Positions 1 through 11,329 of a stretch of 64,000 nucleotides of DNA are shown here, piece by piece. The stretch spans positions 566,156,406 to 566,220,405 of the forward strand of contig OY856410.1 in NCBI GenBank assembly GCA_963693085.1, written 5' to 3'. A model generated the notes under the pieces. It did not search any database, was not told the origin of the DNA, and saw only the letters and a program-made list of their open reading frames with translations. The DNA is from Alisma plantago-aquatica. Its lineage: Eukaryota > Streptophyta > Magnoliopsida > Alismatales > Alismataceae. Within the stretch, counting starts at the first letter, position 1. Each line of letters opens with the position of its first letter. The position numbers and the translations under genes are program-made.

Positions 1-622
1 GCGACTCCTTCCACTTCCTTGTGGGACAAGGAGAGTGGAGTTCTGGGTGGTCCGTGTGGACTACTTCAGAGGCGGGAGGTCACTGCCGCTCAGGAGGACA
101 ACTGTCATCCGACAGTCTGGTAGGAGGAGGAGTCTTCAGTCCCGGTACGACCAGGAGCTTCACAGACACCGTCCAAGACCAGAGGTGAAGACCGCGCAAG
201 GCGCGTGGTACTGTCGCCGAGAAAGCCTCGGAACAAGGTATGATTCACAAACCTTCTTTCCTATTATATAGATGTTGACGCGATTCCTTTTGTTCTGGGT
301 TTGGAGAGAAATGTTTTTTTGTTTCCGCTGCTTCTCTGCCTCCTCTAAAACCCAACAAGGAGGACAACTGTCATCCGACAGTCCGGTAGGAGGAGGAGTC
401 GTCAGTCCCGGTGCGACCAGGAGCTGCACAGACGCCGTCCAAGACCGGAGTTGAAGACCGCGCATTGCATGAGGTATTGTCGCCGAGAAAGCCTCGGGAC
501 AAGGTATGATTCCACAAACCATCCTTTCCTATTATATAGACGTTGACGCGTTTCCTCGGTATGGGTTGGGGGAGAAATATTTTTGTTTCCACTGCCTTCT
601 CTATCTCCCCTAAAACCCTACA
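1..622 (+). repeat. Partial 5' LTR of B1 with an internal 266 bp duplication
   Basis: The end of the LTR (R/U5 side) is visible and matches 7153-7509. Unlike the 3' LTR it carries the last ~265 bp twice: 92-357 and 358-622 align at an offset of 266, each ending in a ctaaaacc(c/t)..aca-like terminus. The second unit is closer to the 3' LTR than the first unit is. The LTR start is outside the window. Confidence 0.85.
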
Positions 623-623
623 G

Positions 624-640
624 TGGTATCAGAGCCACGT
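624..640 (+). other. Primer binding site of B1 (initiator-Met tRNA type)
   Basis: TGGTATCAGAGCC begins one base after the LTR end ctaca, the usual plant copia arrangement. It is complementary to the 3' end of plant initiator methionine tRNA and would prime minus-strand DNA synthesis. Confidence 0.9.
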
Positions 641-1082
641 CAACTGCTCTATATTTTAGGAATATCGATATGATCGATTTTTGGTTTGTCGCCTTTATTT
701 ATTGCATGCGATGCGAATAATATTGGCTTTATGCATGTCCAATCCTAAATCCACAAATCCCAAATTACATATATGATATGTATTATTAATGCACTCGATA
801 CGCGTCGCCCTTAAACGAGTTTTGTGGTGGATGTGTGTAGCGTGATTATGGCCTATAAACCCCTATCTGTGTGTGGTTGTTTGTGGTTGCTTGCATCTCG
901 GTCTGCGCACCGATCTTCCCTCTCTTATTCCTGATGTAACTCGAAATAATTCGAGATTCTTTCCTACCTTTTCTCCCCTCGAATGTAAATCGGGGTTTCC
1001 CTTTTTAAAGCAATGTAATAATAGGATAGATTTTTTATTTCCTGTTATGTCAAAGACCGGCGGACATCAAGACGACTGCTCA

Positions 1083-1255
1083 GACGATCGGTTCAAGGCA
1101 TGAACCGATCGGTTGATGTTCCAGACGGTCGGTTCAAGGAGTGAACCGATCGGTTGATGACCGGTTCGAGGAGCGAGACGAGCGGGTGGCGGACATGACG
1201 AGATGCACGATGACCAGGAGAACCGATCGGTTGGAGGAGCCAACCGATCGGCTGG
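1083..1255 (+). repeat. AACCGATCGGTT palindrome cluster in B1 leader
   Basis: Perfect 12 bp palindromes AACCGATCGGTT occur at 1103-1114, 1144-1155 and 1221-1232, with degenerate copies around them (1083, 1125, 1160, 1242). The same motif is repeated in the 3' LTR at 6456-6850. Here it lies 460-630 bp downstream of the priming site, within the transcribed leader. Confidence 0.8.
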
Positions 1256-1601
1256 TGGCACCCAGACGACCAGCTGGAGAGTACATATCATTCATGAGAT
1301 GAGTTGATCAACTCGGAAGGCAAGGCACAGAAGTTCATCTTGTACAGGTTGCATATGATGTAGACCTAGATGACCGTGATTCCTCTTGGATCGAGGAATC
1401 ACATTAGGATGGCCATAATCATCGCTTTTTATCGTTTGTGCATGTTTTCTGTGGGATATAGCATGTATATGATACGTACTATGTATTGTGGTGATTGGAT
1501 ATGTATATGTATATAAAAACCAAATCCCTCATTAAAATATTAAGTCTTATATGCCTTCCATTAGCGGCACACATGAAAAGCTCGATCGACCAAGCGTAGG
1601 T

Positions 1602-1673
1602 TACGCCAAAGCATGGTGCGCCGTCTATCTTGTGGAAGTGTGAAGGGTAGACATGTAGGTTCTGCCAAAGCAG
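1602..1673 (+). other. Twin small hairpins in the B1 leader
   Basis: Two stem-loops about 60 bp apart: 1602-1615 (CGC/GC arms around loop CAAA, with an A/C mismatch) and 1662-1673 (CTGC, loop CAAA, GCAG, perfect). The corresponding places in the A-type leaders (12488-12557 and 58967-59036) keep the stems but have loop CTCC. A role in RNA packaging or dimerisation is inference only. Confidence 0.5.
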
Positions 1674-2199
1674 GGTGCATGTTTACCGTGTCGGCTTTTG
1701 GGTTAGACTTAATTGGTGATTCTTAGAGCGTCTAAGCCCAGAGGAAAGGAATGTTCATGGCAAGGTGTTGTGCATGTTCATTCAACAAGAGTTGCATATG
1801 ATGCAATTGGCAAGAGTTGCCTACCTGAGAGATCTTAGTTGTGGGCGATCAGCCAAAGCTGACTCATGACTTAGAGGATTTCAGGATCTTGCCCACTAGA
1901 AGATTGTACGCTGCAATCTTCCGAATTGATGGTGAGGGCTATCAATTTGAAGTAAAATAGTGGGAGCGATAATTAATTAAAGGCCTAATTTTATCGTCAC
2001 CTTTCAAATCAATCAAACAAGTCAAAAATGAGTTTTTGGACTAAAATTGCATATATTTCCTTTTGTTAAAATAAATGGTTAATCAACAAATCACTTTATT
2101 TGCGATCGGTCTTTGAGACCAACAAAATAAATGGGAATAATTCCACGACTGGTTAGGATGATGATGAGAAGTGTTCTCAATCAAAGAGCGAAAGCTCTA

Positions 2200-2810
2200 A
2201 GTCCTAGTTGTACCAGAACCAGATGAACTCGATCCCACCACATCAATGGCTGAAAGTATGCTTATGGAAGCACACTGAGGATGACATTGATGAGGAGTGC
2301 TTGATGTTGTGTTCTCTGAACTATGAGTTGCAGAAACAACATGAGACATATGATGTCTCCAAGATACTGTCCTCGTATGTCATGACAGAAGGAGATCCAG
2401 TAAGGTATTCACACACTCAATATGATTGGGTATGTGGAAAACCTGATTAAGAAGGATTCCCTCTGAGCCAAGAGTTGGCTATTGGTATGATACTGCAAAT
2501 GTTGTGAGAATCATACAATTCATGATAAGCTAAAATATGAACAACTTTTACAAGCGTTGACAGAGTTGTTGGACATGTTGAGGATAGTAAAGGCAAAGAT
2601 GAAGAAAGACAAACCATAGTCTTTGATGTGATCAAAGAAAAGGTAATTCTTAAGGGCAAGGACAAGGGCAAAGCTAAGAAGTGTTCTGATGCTAGCCAGA
2701 AATCCAAGCCGTCTTCAGCCTGAAGGCACATGGGGAAAGGGTGTATGAGGGATTGCCCTCTATATCTGGAAGAACAAAAGAAGATGAAGGAGGGGATGGA
2801 GATATCCACC
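2200..2810 (+). pseudogene. Decayed copia gag of B1
   Basis: Short stretches match the gag of the relatives at 11330-12097 and 59427-60256. Examples are the LMLCS.NYELQ block near 2300, the YDVSK block near 2350 and a lysine-rich segment near 2590-2690. Frames change every few tens of codons and large parts are missing, so no Gag can be made. In intact relatives this is a UBN2-type Gag that forms the particle and ends in a CCHC knuckle. Confidence 0.65.
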
Positions 2811-5252
2811 TAAGGTACCATGAAATGAACCGCTTCTTTATCTGAGGTATATGATACCAAGATATGGATATGTCATATATGATATGCAATATCCGCAAAG
2901 AAGTGATGGCCTTTGTGAAAGGACCAAGAAAGAAATACCCATCATTGGAGCAAGTGTTGCTGCCATAGATAGGAGTGTCTTTCAGTTTATTTCAGCCTAA
3001 AGGGCACGAAATAGAGTTGAGAACTACTATTTCATATATTTCCAATAGATAGAAACACTTTATTATTGCATATTGTATGACAATGATGGCAATTAATAAA
3101 GTTGATGTTTCAATCTTAAAGATATGATCTTTGTGGCAATGCCTTGTTTATCTTGTAATACATGGTATGTATAAGATAAAATGATACCTAAAGTTATTGA
3201 TAACTCAAACAATTAAATTAGCATTGATCATGAGAAATTCATTTCTAGTTTCCATATGATGGATAAACCTAGACTCTTTTGGTTAGAGAACCATTAAGAG
3301 ACATGAATATCTTGGACATGATTAATCAATCTTCACTAATGGTAGTGGGGGAATGATTGTCCTATTAGGTATAATGCATGTGATATATTTACATACATAT
3401 TGGAACAAATGCTAATACTTCAAATGGTGTTTAGAGAAATACTAATATGAATATCCTGAAGTGTTCATGATTTTCATAGATGAAGTGCAAATTTGGTAAA
3501 GTGTTAATTCTTGATGAGATCAATGAATGAAACACTTGAACCAAATGTTTGAGATCCTTACGAGTGATTATGATAATGTATCATAGTAAACTCATGATTA
3601 AGGCATGGTGATGCCTAAATCAAGAAGGAATCATACTCTAAGGAGTTAGAGAATGATTATCGAATAGCTGAATTCTTCTTAATAAAAGAATACCCCACAC
3701 TAATAAAGGAAATTAAGAATCACAAGGGTTGTGTGTTCTTATATCCTTAACTGATACACCTCAATTATCTATGTGATGAGTTGTTCATGTGATGAGTCAA
3801 CTATCTAGATGAATATGAGGAACCGAATTTTGAGTTATGATTTATGATCATTACATCCTAAATGATTTCCATGTGAACCATAAGGTATGACCTTGATGGT
3901 AGCACTCATTGGATAAAATCCATAAGTGCAAATGAGTCTTAAGTGTTAAGACACATGGATAACATTTTGAGAAGGATGATGCTTGTTGATTGCAACTTAA
4001 TGACTGAAACATTTGGCATATGGATACTAAAACCACATTCCTATGAGGAATAAAACAAGGATGTGTACGTGACACAACCTATAAGGTTTATGAATCCACT
4101 AATGCAAATGAAGTCTATAAGTTACAATGGACTAATCAATGTGATTGATTGAGTACAAGCAACTCAAAATTGGATCTTTACTTTGATGATATAGTCAAAG
4201 GGTTTGACTGATATGTCAAAGATAAAGGAGGATCTGTGATTTAGTGGGAGTGTGTTCACATTCAACATATTGATGTGAAATGGAATTGTTCTAGAATGGA
4301 AATCCAAAAGTGGAAATTATCTTTAAGGAAGATAGAGATGTTTCCTATATGATAGGAATAGAGATCTATAGAGATAGTTCTCGACAAATCTCTTGACCTG
4401 GAAAAGAGAGAGCATACATTGGCAATCTGTACTGAAGAGTTCAGTATGCACAGATTCAGTGGGAGAAAACTTGTCCATGTTATATGGATATTAGTATCCC
4501 AAGGCCAAGTGTCCAATTCTTATGAAGAATGGGAACACTAAGAATAGATATGGATCTATCATGTATTTAATCATCCCATTGTCTTGCATGTATGACATGG
4601 CAAGAATAAAATGCATTCATCATCTTGTATGTAGGACATGGCAATATGATGTGCTCATCCTGATAACTTATATGTAGGACATGACGAGTGGATGTCTGTC
4701 TACTTCCAGTAAGGGTTACTGGAATACCATAAGAACTTGATAAGTACTTGAGATGTACTAGTTCTATGGAGATAAGGAAGAGTTCGATGTAAAGAGTTAC
4801 ATTGATGCGAACTTCCGAAAGGACAGAAAATTAATCGCAAAATATACATAGGATGTATAAAAGTGAAATTTTGTTGATAATTGGAAGTGTTCCAATAAAA
4901 CCATTTAAAAGGGAAATGCCAAGTATCTGTGTGTTAGTGAACAGCAGTGGATACTATATGGATCTAGAAGTTCATGAGATGAACTTATATATATTCCGGT
5001 CATTGATGACAAGTCTGGAATCCTTGATCATGCAATGTGGCTAAAGGTTAGCAAAGGAATACTAGATCGCATATTACAACAACTCCATCTCATACGTGCG
5101 ACGTACAGCGAAGAGATGAGAGACATGCGATTTAAAACTGACTTTGGCAAGGTGTTGCCATTACTCACTATGTTGGCACTAGAGCACAGTGACACGTGGG
5201 ACATGTTTGAAGATCACTATGAATATGATTCAAGAGTGATTGGCTCACAGTG
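2811..5252 (+). pseudogene. Decayed copia pol of B1
   Basis: Only fragments can be recognised by comparison with the minus-strand pol at 8350-10860. DNA matching the reverse transcriptase block around 'MDVKTAFLNG..VYMTQ' and 'SWNLHFD' lies at about 4010-4200, and an RNase H tail with HLIR is near 5085. The rest is AT-rich with stops in all frames. No continuous domain or catalytic box survives. The purine tract and 3' LTR follow directly. Confidence 0.55.
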
Positions 5253-5264
5253 CAAGTGGGAGTC
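5253..5264 (+). other. Polypurine tract of B1
   Basis: CAAGTGGGAGTC immediately precedes the LTR start TGTTGG. The minus-strand relative has GCAAGTGGGAATC at the same place (8125-8137, minus strand). It primes plus-strand DNA synthesis in LTR elements. Confidence 0.85.
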
Positions 5265-6455
5265 TGTTGGTATGTATGCCCTGAGAGCCAATCATGGGAT
5301 GATTGGTGGGATATTTTAAGATTGATTTGATAAACATCAAAGGCAAGCTTCCAATTCTTTCTGGTTCAGTCATATGAGATAGTGATAGAACATATTGAAT
5401 GTCTAGAGAATGACAGTACTCAATGACGTATGCTTTCAGGTTGAGGACCTGAACGATGAGATCATACGGATGCTAAGAGTTTGTACATTCATGTTATGTC
5501 CCTAGTCGGATGTCATTGTGGAAGGTAGATAGACAGAAATGACACACAAGACTAGATTGTGGTGTTGGTTGATGACAGAATCTCATTAATCATGATATAG
5601 AGATATCAAACCAAACACATAGGTACTTGTTAGAGAACAAGTGTACCGGACAGACCCACCGTGAGTTTGACACATAGAACTATGACATGGTAGTCACAGT
5701 GAGTACTCACAGTGATGGTGGTGAGTGTGATTCTTAGACCTGAAATCACTACACTCAACACATGTCATTGGGCACACTTTGACATCATCAAACGCAGTCC
5801 TGAAACATGGGTTGTTATAAAGGTGATGATTGGGTGGCTTTGACACATGGGGCTTTTGAGGGGTGAGTGATAGATATGGAATTTGTCCCTCCTGAGGGAG
5901 TTTGATATCCAAGGCCACTTGATGAGTAGGATTGAGATAGGCGTGCGCACACATGTGTGAATCAGTATGTGATATTGATGTCATACATATCTCCTTCACT
6001 CTACTCTGAGATCAAGAAAGTGAATGAACATTGACAGGATGACTGTTCCATGCCTCGAGTTCATTCGGGATATCAGTGACAAAGGAATTATACATTCACT
6101 GTAACACCATTCACGGATTGTAGGATGAAAGTTGTTCTCCAACTTTCTACTTTCACTTGGGTAGCACTGATGTGTGACTAGGCACCGCTCTTTGCTTGTG
6201 AAGTCATAAGTGTTATGGACTTTCACTGCCAACGTGAAATGGACCTGCAGGGTCACACACATAGGATTTAACCTGGAAGAGGAGTTTTGTCCACAAAGCA
6301 ATGTTTAGATTGATTACTAAAGGAGTTTAGTAGTTCAATTAAACACTCAATCAGTTGATAGCTCAATATCATATGGTTCAAGGTGTTGGACGCATTGATT
6401 GGAGTATCAGATTGATTGAAATCACATTTGACTGATTCTGCACAACCTGTACTCC

Positions 6456-6850
6456 CAACCGATCGGTTCAAGTGTTGAACCGGTCGGCTGAGGTTGCTGA
6501 ACCGGTCAGCTCAAGTGTTGAGCCGATCGGCTCAAGCCCAGGGTGAAATGAGCGGTTCAAGTGTTGAACCGATCGGTTCAACTGGTGCAACCAAGCAAGT
6601 TGGGAAAGTCAGGTCGGTGAGAATTTTCCTTGCGTTTCACTTGCCCAATTTGATTGGAACAAGGATTGGTATTCGATACCCATTAGAAACGAAAGTTGGA
6701 AAGTCTATCGGGAACTGATCAGGACCACGAACCGACCGGTTCAGAAGTGAACCGATCGGCTCATGGGTCCCAACCGATTGGTTGGTGCTCCAACCGACCG
6801 GTTCAGGTCCCCAACCGACCGGTTCACTTGTGAACCGATCGGTTCAGGTT
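6456..6850 (+). promoter_or_regulatory. Palindrome / DRE-like array upstream of the B1 LTR TATA box
   Basis: AACCGATCGGTT occurs perfectly at 6457-6468, 6567-6578 and 6833-6844, with variants between. Three variants near 6729, 6791 and 6811 read AACCGACCGGTT and so contain ACCGAC, the core of the plant DRE/CRT element bound by DREB/CBF factors. The array ends ~100 bp upstream of the TATA box, where an enhancer would sit. Function is inferred. Confidence 0.5.
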
Positions 6851-6946
6851 GCGAGTTGGTTGCTTTTTGTGAAAAATCTTGAACCCTTCTACTCCTACTT
6901 TAGTCCCATATTGCCGGGCACAGAGAACCCTATCCCATGACCCGCC

Positions 6947-6954
6947 TATATATA
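6947..6954 (+). promoter_or_regulatory. LTR promoter TATA box of B1
   Basis: TATATATA in a GC-richer context (cgccTATATATAgggg). Transcription would be expected to start ~30 bp downstream, making the following ~530 bp the R/U5 side of the LTR. Confidence 0.6.
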
Positions 6955-7509
6955 GGGGTATTGGGGGCTTCTCAGAGTACAACTCAATGCAAGCCGGTTG
7001 CTTTGCGAAGTTGTCGTTCTCTCTGGTTTTGGTAACCATGAGAGAGCCCGAGCAAGTGCTTCCCGCAAAGGGAGGTGCAGCAAGGGAAGGACAACTGCAG
7101 TTGCAACTGGTAGCGGGAGAGTGTGTTGGCGACTAGTACGTCAACAGGAGGGTGCGACTCCTTCCACTTCCTTGTGGGACAAGGAGAGTGGAGTTCCAGG
7201 TGGTCCGTGTGGACTACTACAGAGGCGGGAGGACACTGCCGCTCAGGAGGACAACTGTCATCTGACAGTCCGGTAGGAGGAGGAGTCGTCAGTCCCGGTG
7301 CGACCAGAAGCTGCACAGACGCCGTCCAAGACCGGAGTTGAAGACCGCGCATTGCGCGAGGTATTGTCTCCGAGCAAGCCTCGGGACAAGGTATGATTCC
7401 ACAAACCATCCTTTCCTATTATATAGACGTTGACGCGTTTCCTCGGTATGGGTTGGGGGAGAAATATTTTTGTTTCCGCTGCGATCTCTGTCTCCCCTAA
7501 AACCCTACA

Positions 7510-8124
7510 TCACAGTCATCCCCATGTGTCACAGTGCACCCAAGCACCATCTTTATAGCAATCCTTATTCAGGACCATGGTGGATGATGTCAAAGTACAT
7601 CGAATGACATGTGATAAGTGTAGTGACTTCAGGTCTAAGAGCCAAAATCACCACCATCATTATGAGATGTGACTCCAACTACTAATCATGGTATCCATGT
7701 GTCACTCTCAAGGTGGGTCTATTCGATACACTATTCTCTAACATGTATCTATGTATTTGATTTGATATCTCCATATCATGAATAATGAGATTCTTCCATC
7801 AACCAATATACATTCTACTCTTATGTGTTATTGATGTCTATGGATATTTCCACAATAACAACCGATTAGGGACAAAACAAGAATACATAATCTTAGCATA
7901 CATATGATCTCACTATTCAGGTCATCAACCCGAAGACATATGTCATTGAGTATATTATTCTATAGACATCTATAAGTTTTGTGGTCATCTCACAATATAA
8001 AACACAAACATATAGATTGCAAACTTGCCTTTATATTGATATGATCAATGTAGTATTACAATTGTTTACATCGTATCCCATTACAATCATCAAATGATAG
8101 TCCCTATGGGCATACATACCAACA
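7510..8124 (-). repeat. Truncated B-type 3' LTR of the minus-strand copia
   Basis: On the minus strand it begins TGTTGGTATGTATGCCC at 8124 and resembles the first ~590 bp of the B1 3' LTR (5265-5856). It stops at 7510, exactly where the B1 LTR ends, consistent with interruption by B1. Confidence 0.75.
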
Positions 8125-8199
8125 GATTCCCACTTGCACTTATACCCAATCACTCATGAATCTCAATCCAAGTGATCGAACATGTCCGTCATGTTTCTG

Positions 8200-9700
8200 A
8201 TGTGAAAGTGCTTTTGTGAGCGGGTTAGCAACATTGCTTTTTGTAGGTACTCTCCAAATCTTCACATCTCCTTGCTGTACGATCTCTCGTATGAGATGGA
8301 ACTTCCATAGAATATGTTTCGAATGTTGGTGCGATCTAGGTTCTTTAGCCTATGCAATTGCTCCGTTGTTGTTGCAAAACAACTCAATTGCATCACCAAT
8401 GCTTGGAACCACTCCAAGTTCAGAATTGAACTTCCTGATCCACATAGCTACCTTTGCAGCATTAGATGCAGCAATATATTCAACCTCTGTTGTAGAATCC
8501 GCAACCGTCTCTTGCTTGGAACTCTTCCAGCTCACAGCTCTGTTGTTCAGGCAAAACACAAATCCAGATTGCGATCTATAGTCATCTTTGTCAGTTTGGA
8601 AGCTAGCATCAGTGTAACCCTTTACCACGAGCTCTTCCTCACCACCATATACCAAGAATTGATCCATAGACCTTCTCAAGTACTTTAGGATGTTCTTTAC
8701 TGTTGTCCATTGACATTCACTTGGATTTGACTGATACCGGCTCATCATGCTCAAAGCATACGACACATCAGGATGAGTACATTACATCGCATACATGATA
8801 GATCCAATTGCCGATGCATATGGAATCTTACTCATTCACGCCCATTCATCACATGAACTAGGACATTGGGCTTTAGAGATCGTAACCCCATGGGACATGG
8901 TCAAGTTACCTCTCTTAGAACCCTCCATGCTAAACCTCTTTAGCACCTTGTCAATATATGTGCTCTAGCTTAGGCCTAGAAGCCTTCTAGATCTATTTCT
9001 ATAGATCTTGATTCCTAGTATATAGGATGCTTTGCCTAAATCCTTCATAGAGAAGGTCTTCCCCAGCCAACCTTTTACTGTCTGATGAGTAGGGATGTCA
9101 TTTCCCATCAATAGTATGTCATCCACATACAATATGAGAAATACGATTATGCTCCCACTAACCCTTGTGCAAACACAAGGTTCATCTTCATTTTGACTAA
9201 AGCCAAACTTTTTGACTACTTTGTCAAAATGTAGATTCCAGCTCCGAGATGCTTGCTTCAATCCATAGATTGACCTTTGTAGCTTATAGACTTTATTGGC
9301 TTCCTTCAGATCGATAAAACCCTCAGTTTGTGTCATGTACACATCCTCAAGTAAATTCCCATTAAGGAATGCTGTTTTAACATCCATCTTCCAAATCTCA
9401 TAGTCATGATAAGCTGCAATGGCAAGCATGATCCTGATGGATTTAACCATGGCAACTGGTGAGAAGGTCTCGTCATAATCAACACCTTGAATTTGATAGA
9501 ATCCTTTCACAACCAATCTACCTTTATAGGTTTGAACATTTCCATCCATGTCAGTCTTCTTCTTGAAGACCCACTTGCACCATATGAGTTTTACCCCTTC
9601 GGGTGGATCCACCAAGGACCAAACCTTGTTGGTGTACATGGATTCCATCTCAAATATCATGGCTTAGAGCCATTTGTCATATTCTGGTCCCTTAGTAGCT
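8200..9700 (-). pseudogene. Copia reverse transcriptase and RNase H (broken)
   Basis: The 231-codon open stretch 9660-8965 (minus) holds the RVT_2 domain, from the block KWVFKKKTD through MDVKTAFLNG to the catalytic box LYVDDILL. The 138-codon stretch 8766-8350 is the copia RNase H, with YTDASF and SSKQETVADSTTEVEY. Between them a TAG at 8967-8965 (sense strand, probably from CAG), a frame slip near 8840 and a further stop interrupt translation; another TAG sits at 8352-8350. The YVDD residues are intact. A weak tail with HLIREI follows before the purine tract. Clearly the end of the copia polyprotein, but inactive. Confidence 0.85.
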
Positions 9701-9869
9701 TCTAGATAGAAAGTTGGCTCATCTGCTATGCCCAATTTGTCACTATCTTGAGTCACAAGAAATCCAAATCTCTCAGGCTCAAGTCATGTCCTACTAGACC
9801 TACGAGGTTTCTGTGTTACATTTGGAATTTGAAATTCCACAACAGTTTATGAGTCTTCATGTTCCTAAT

Positions 9870-10860
9870 GTACCTCCTTAGGTTCTCTGCTTTCTTGTTG
9901 ATCTCGAACTTCTTCGAGCTCTACATTCCCCCACTGATTCCTTTGGAAATAAATTCCTTTGCAAGAAATACAGCAGTCCTAGCAACAAACACTTTGTTGT
10001 CAGTTGGTGAGTAGAAGAAGTATCCCTGAGTTTCCTTAGGGTATCCAACAAAATAGCATTTTTCAAATTTGGGTCCAAGCTTTTACAAAAATTGTTTCCT
10101 AACATAAGCTTCACATCCCCAAATCTTTAACATAGACAAATTGGGACGATTCCCATTCCATATCTCATATGGTGTCTTTTGAACTGATTTGGAAGGTACA
10201 CAGTTAAGTGTAAATGCTTTGGTTTCAAGAGCATATCCCCAAAATGATATTGGAAGTTCAGAATAACTCATCATTGATCATACCATGTCTAATAATGTAC
10301 GATTCCTTATTTATGACACACCATTATGCTATGGTATACCAGGTGGAGTCCATTGTGATATAATACTACAGTCTCTCAGAAGGTCCTCAAACTCTTGGCT
10401 TAAGTATTCGTCACCTCTATCTGAATGGAGTGCTTTAATACTCTTACCAAGTTGCTTCTCTACTTCATTCATGAAAGTCTTGAACATTTCAAGAGTTTCT
10501 GACTTGTGTTTCATAAGATATACATAGCCATACCTACTGAGGTCATCAGTGAAGGTAATGAAGTATTGCTAGCCTCCTCTAGCATTTGATCTAAAAGGTC
10601 CACATACATCAGTATGTATGAGCCCTAGTAGATCACTGGATCTCTCACTATGTCTAGTGAAAGGAGTCTTGTCATCTTCCCTAATAAACATGCCTCACAT
10701 GTCTCTAATGATACAAAATAAAAAAAGACTAGATAACCATCCTTATGGAGTCTAGATATGCACTTCTCATTTATGTGCCCAAGACAACAATGCCATAAGT
10801 ATGTTTTGTTTGAGTTGTCAAGTTTTAGCCTTTTAGTATTTACGTTGTATATTCAAGTCT
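9870..10860 (-). pseudogene. Copia integrase (broken)
   Basis: Minus-strand open segments 10514-10329, 10274-10083 and 10114-9878 carry the integrase core typical of Angela/Tork elements: NEVEKQLGKSIKALHSDRG, SQWTPPG, LPISFWGYALET and PYEIWNGNRP. The GAG-pre-integrase region with CEACLLGK is upstream near 10680-10700. Several in-frame stops separate the segments. The copy at 60753-61575 is the same domain from a sister element. In live elements it inserts the cDNA into host DNA; this one cannot be made. Confidence 0.8.
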
Positions 10861-11290
10861 CAAGTTCTAACAAGTAGATACCATAATACATATGGGCATT
10901 TCCATAAAATATCTCATCTTTAGAAATAGAAATCATTCCATTCTTAATGTGAAATTCAAATCCACTGTTGTCCATACAACATATAGAAATAATATTTCTA
11001 TTAGTGGCAGGTACATAATAGCAATTCTCTAATTCTATTACAAGGCCCATAGGCAAATATAAAATAATAACTCCAACTGCGGTGGCAGCAACTCTTGCTC
11101 CATTAGCGACCCACAGCTCGACTAGGCCCTTTCTTAAAGGCTTACTTCTTATCAGATCCTGCATATTTGAACATATGTGAAATCCACATCCGGTATCTGG
11201 TACCCATGATGAAGAAGTATTTAAGTTTATCTCGATAATGTATATACCTGAAGTGGAGATCTCTATCCCCTACTTCTTCTTCCTCAGTTC
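10853..11290 (-). pseudogene. Copia aspartic protease region (broken)
   Basis: On the minus strand a segment with the protease active-site triad DTG (near 11190) and the following copia block (RSKPLRKG, VANGAR, NCYYVPATNRNIIS) covers about 11240-10853. It sits between the Gag zinc knuckle and integrase, as expected. The matching stretch in the sister element lies at 60330-60560. At least one stop separates it from gag. Confidence 0.75.
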
Positions 11291-11329
11291 CTCCAGGTAG
11301 AGAGGACAATTTCTTTTCCAATGTCCAGC

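Larger units (their letters stand above)
1..7509 (+). mobile_element. Ty1/copia Angela-like LTR retrotransposon 'B1' (5' end outside window)
   Basis: Order seen: partial LTR ending at 622, initiator-Met-type priming site at 624, long leader, remnants of gag and pol in normal copia order, purine tract at 5253-5264, then a second LTR from TGTTGG at 5265 to 7509. Positions 1-622 and 7153-7509 are clearly the same LTR end, both finishing in ccctaca. The leader and gag remnants match the better kept minus-strand element at 7510-14507 and the copy at 57133. Its right end abuts a minus-strand copia LTR fragment beginning at 7510, so it probably inserted into that LTR; tcaca at 7510-7514 would be the right half of the target duplication, but the left half lies outside the window. 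Coding capacity is destroyed, so it could only move with proteins supplied by another element. Confidence 0.85.
5265..7509 (+). repeat. 3' LTR of B1 (2245 bp)
   Basis: Starts TGTTGGTATGTATGCCC and ends ccctaca. The first ~590 bp match the minus-strand LTR fragment at 7510-8124, and the last 357 bp match 1-622. It contains a palindrome array (6456-6850), a TATA box (6947) and the transcribed R/U5 side. ORFs inside it are incidental. Confidence 0.85.

Noticed and set aside
160..522. Minus-strand 120-codon ORF (and its match at 6984-7409)
   Set aside because: It recurs only because the LTR recurs, runs against LTR transcription and has no recognisable domain.
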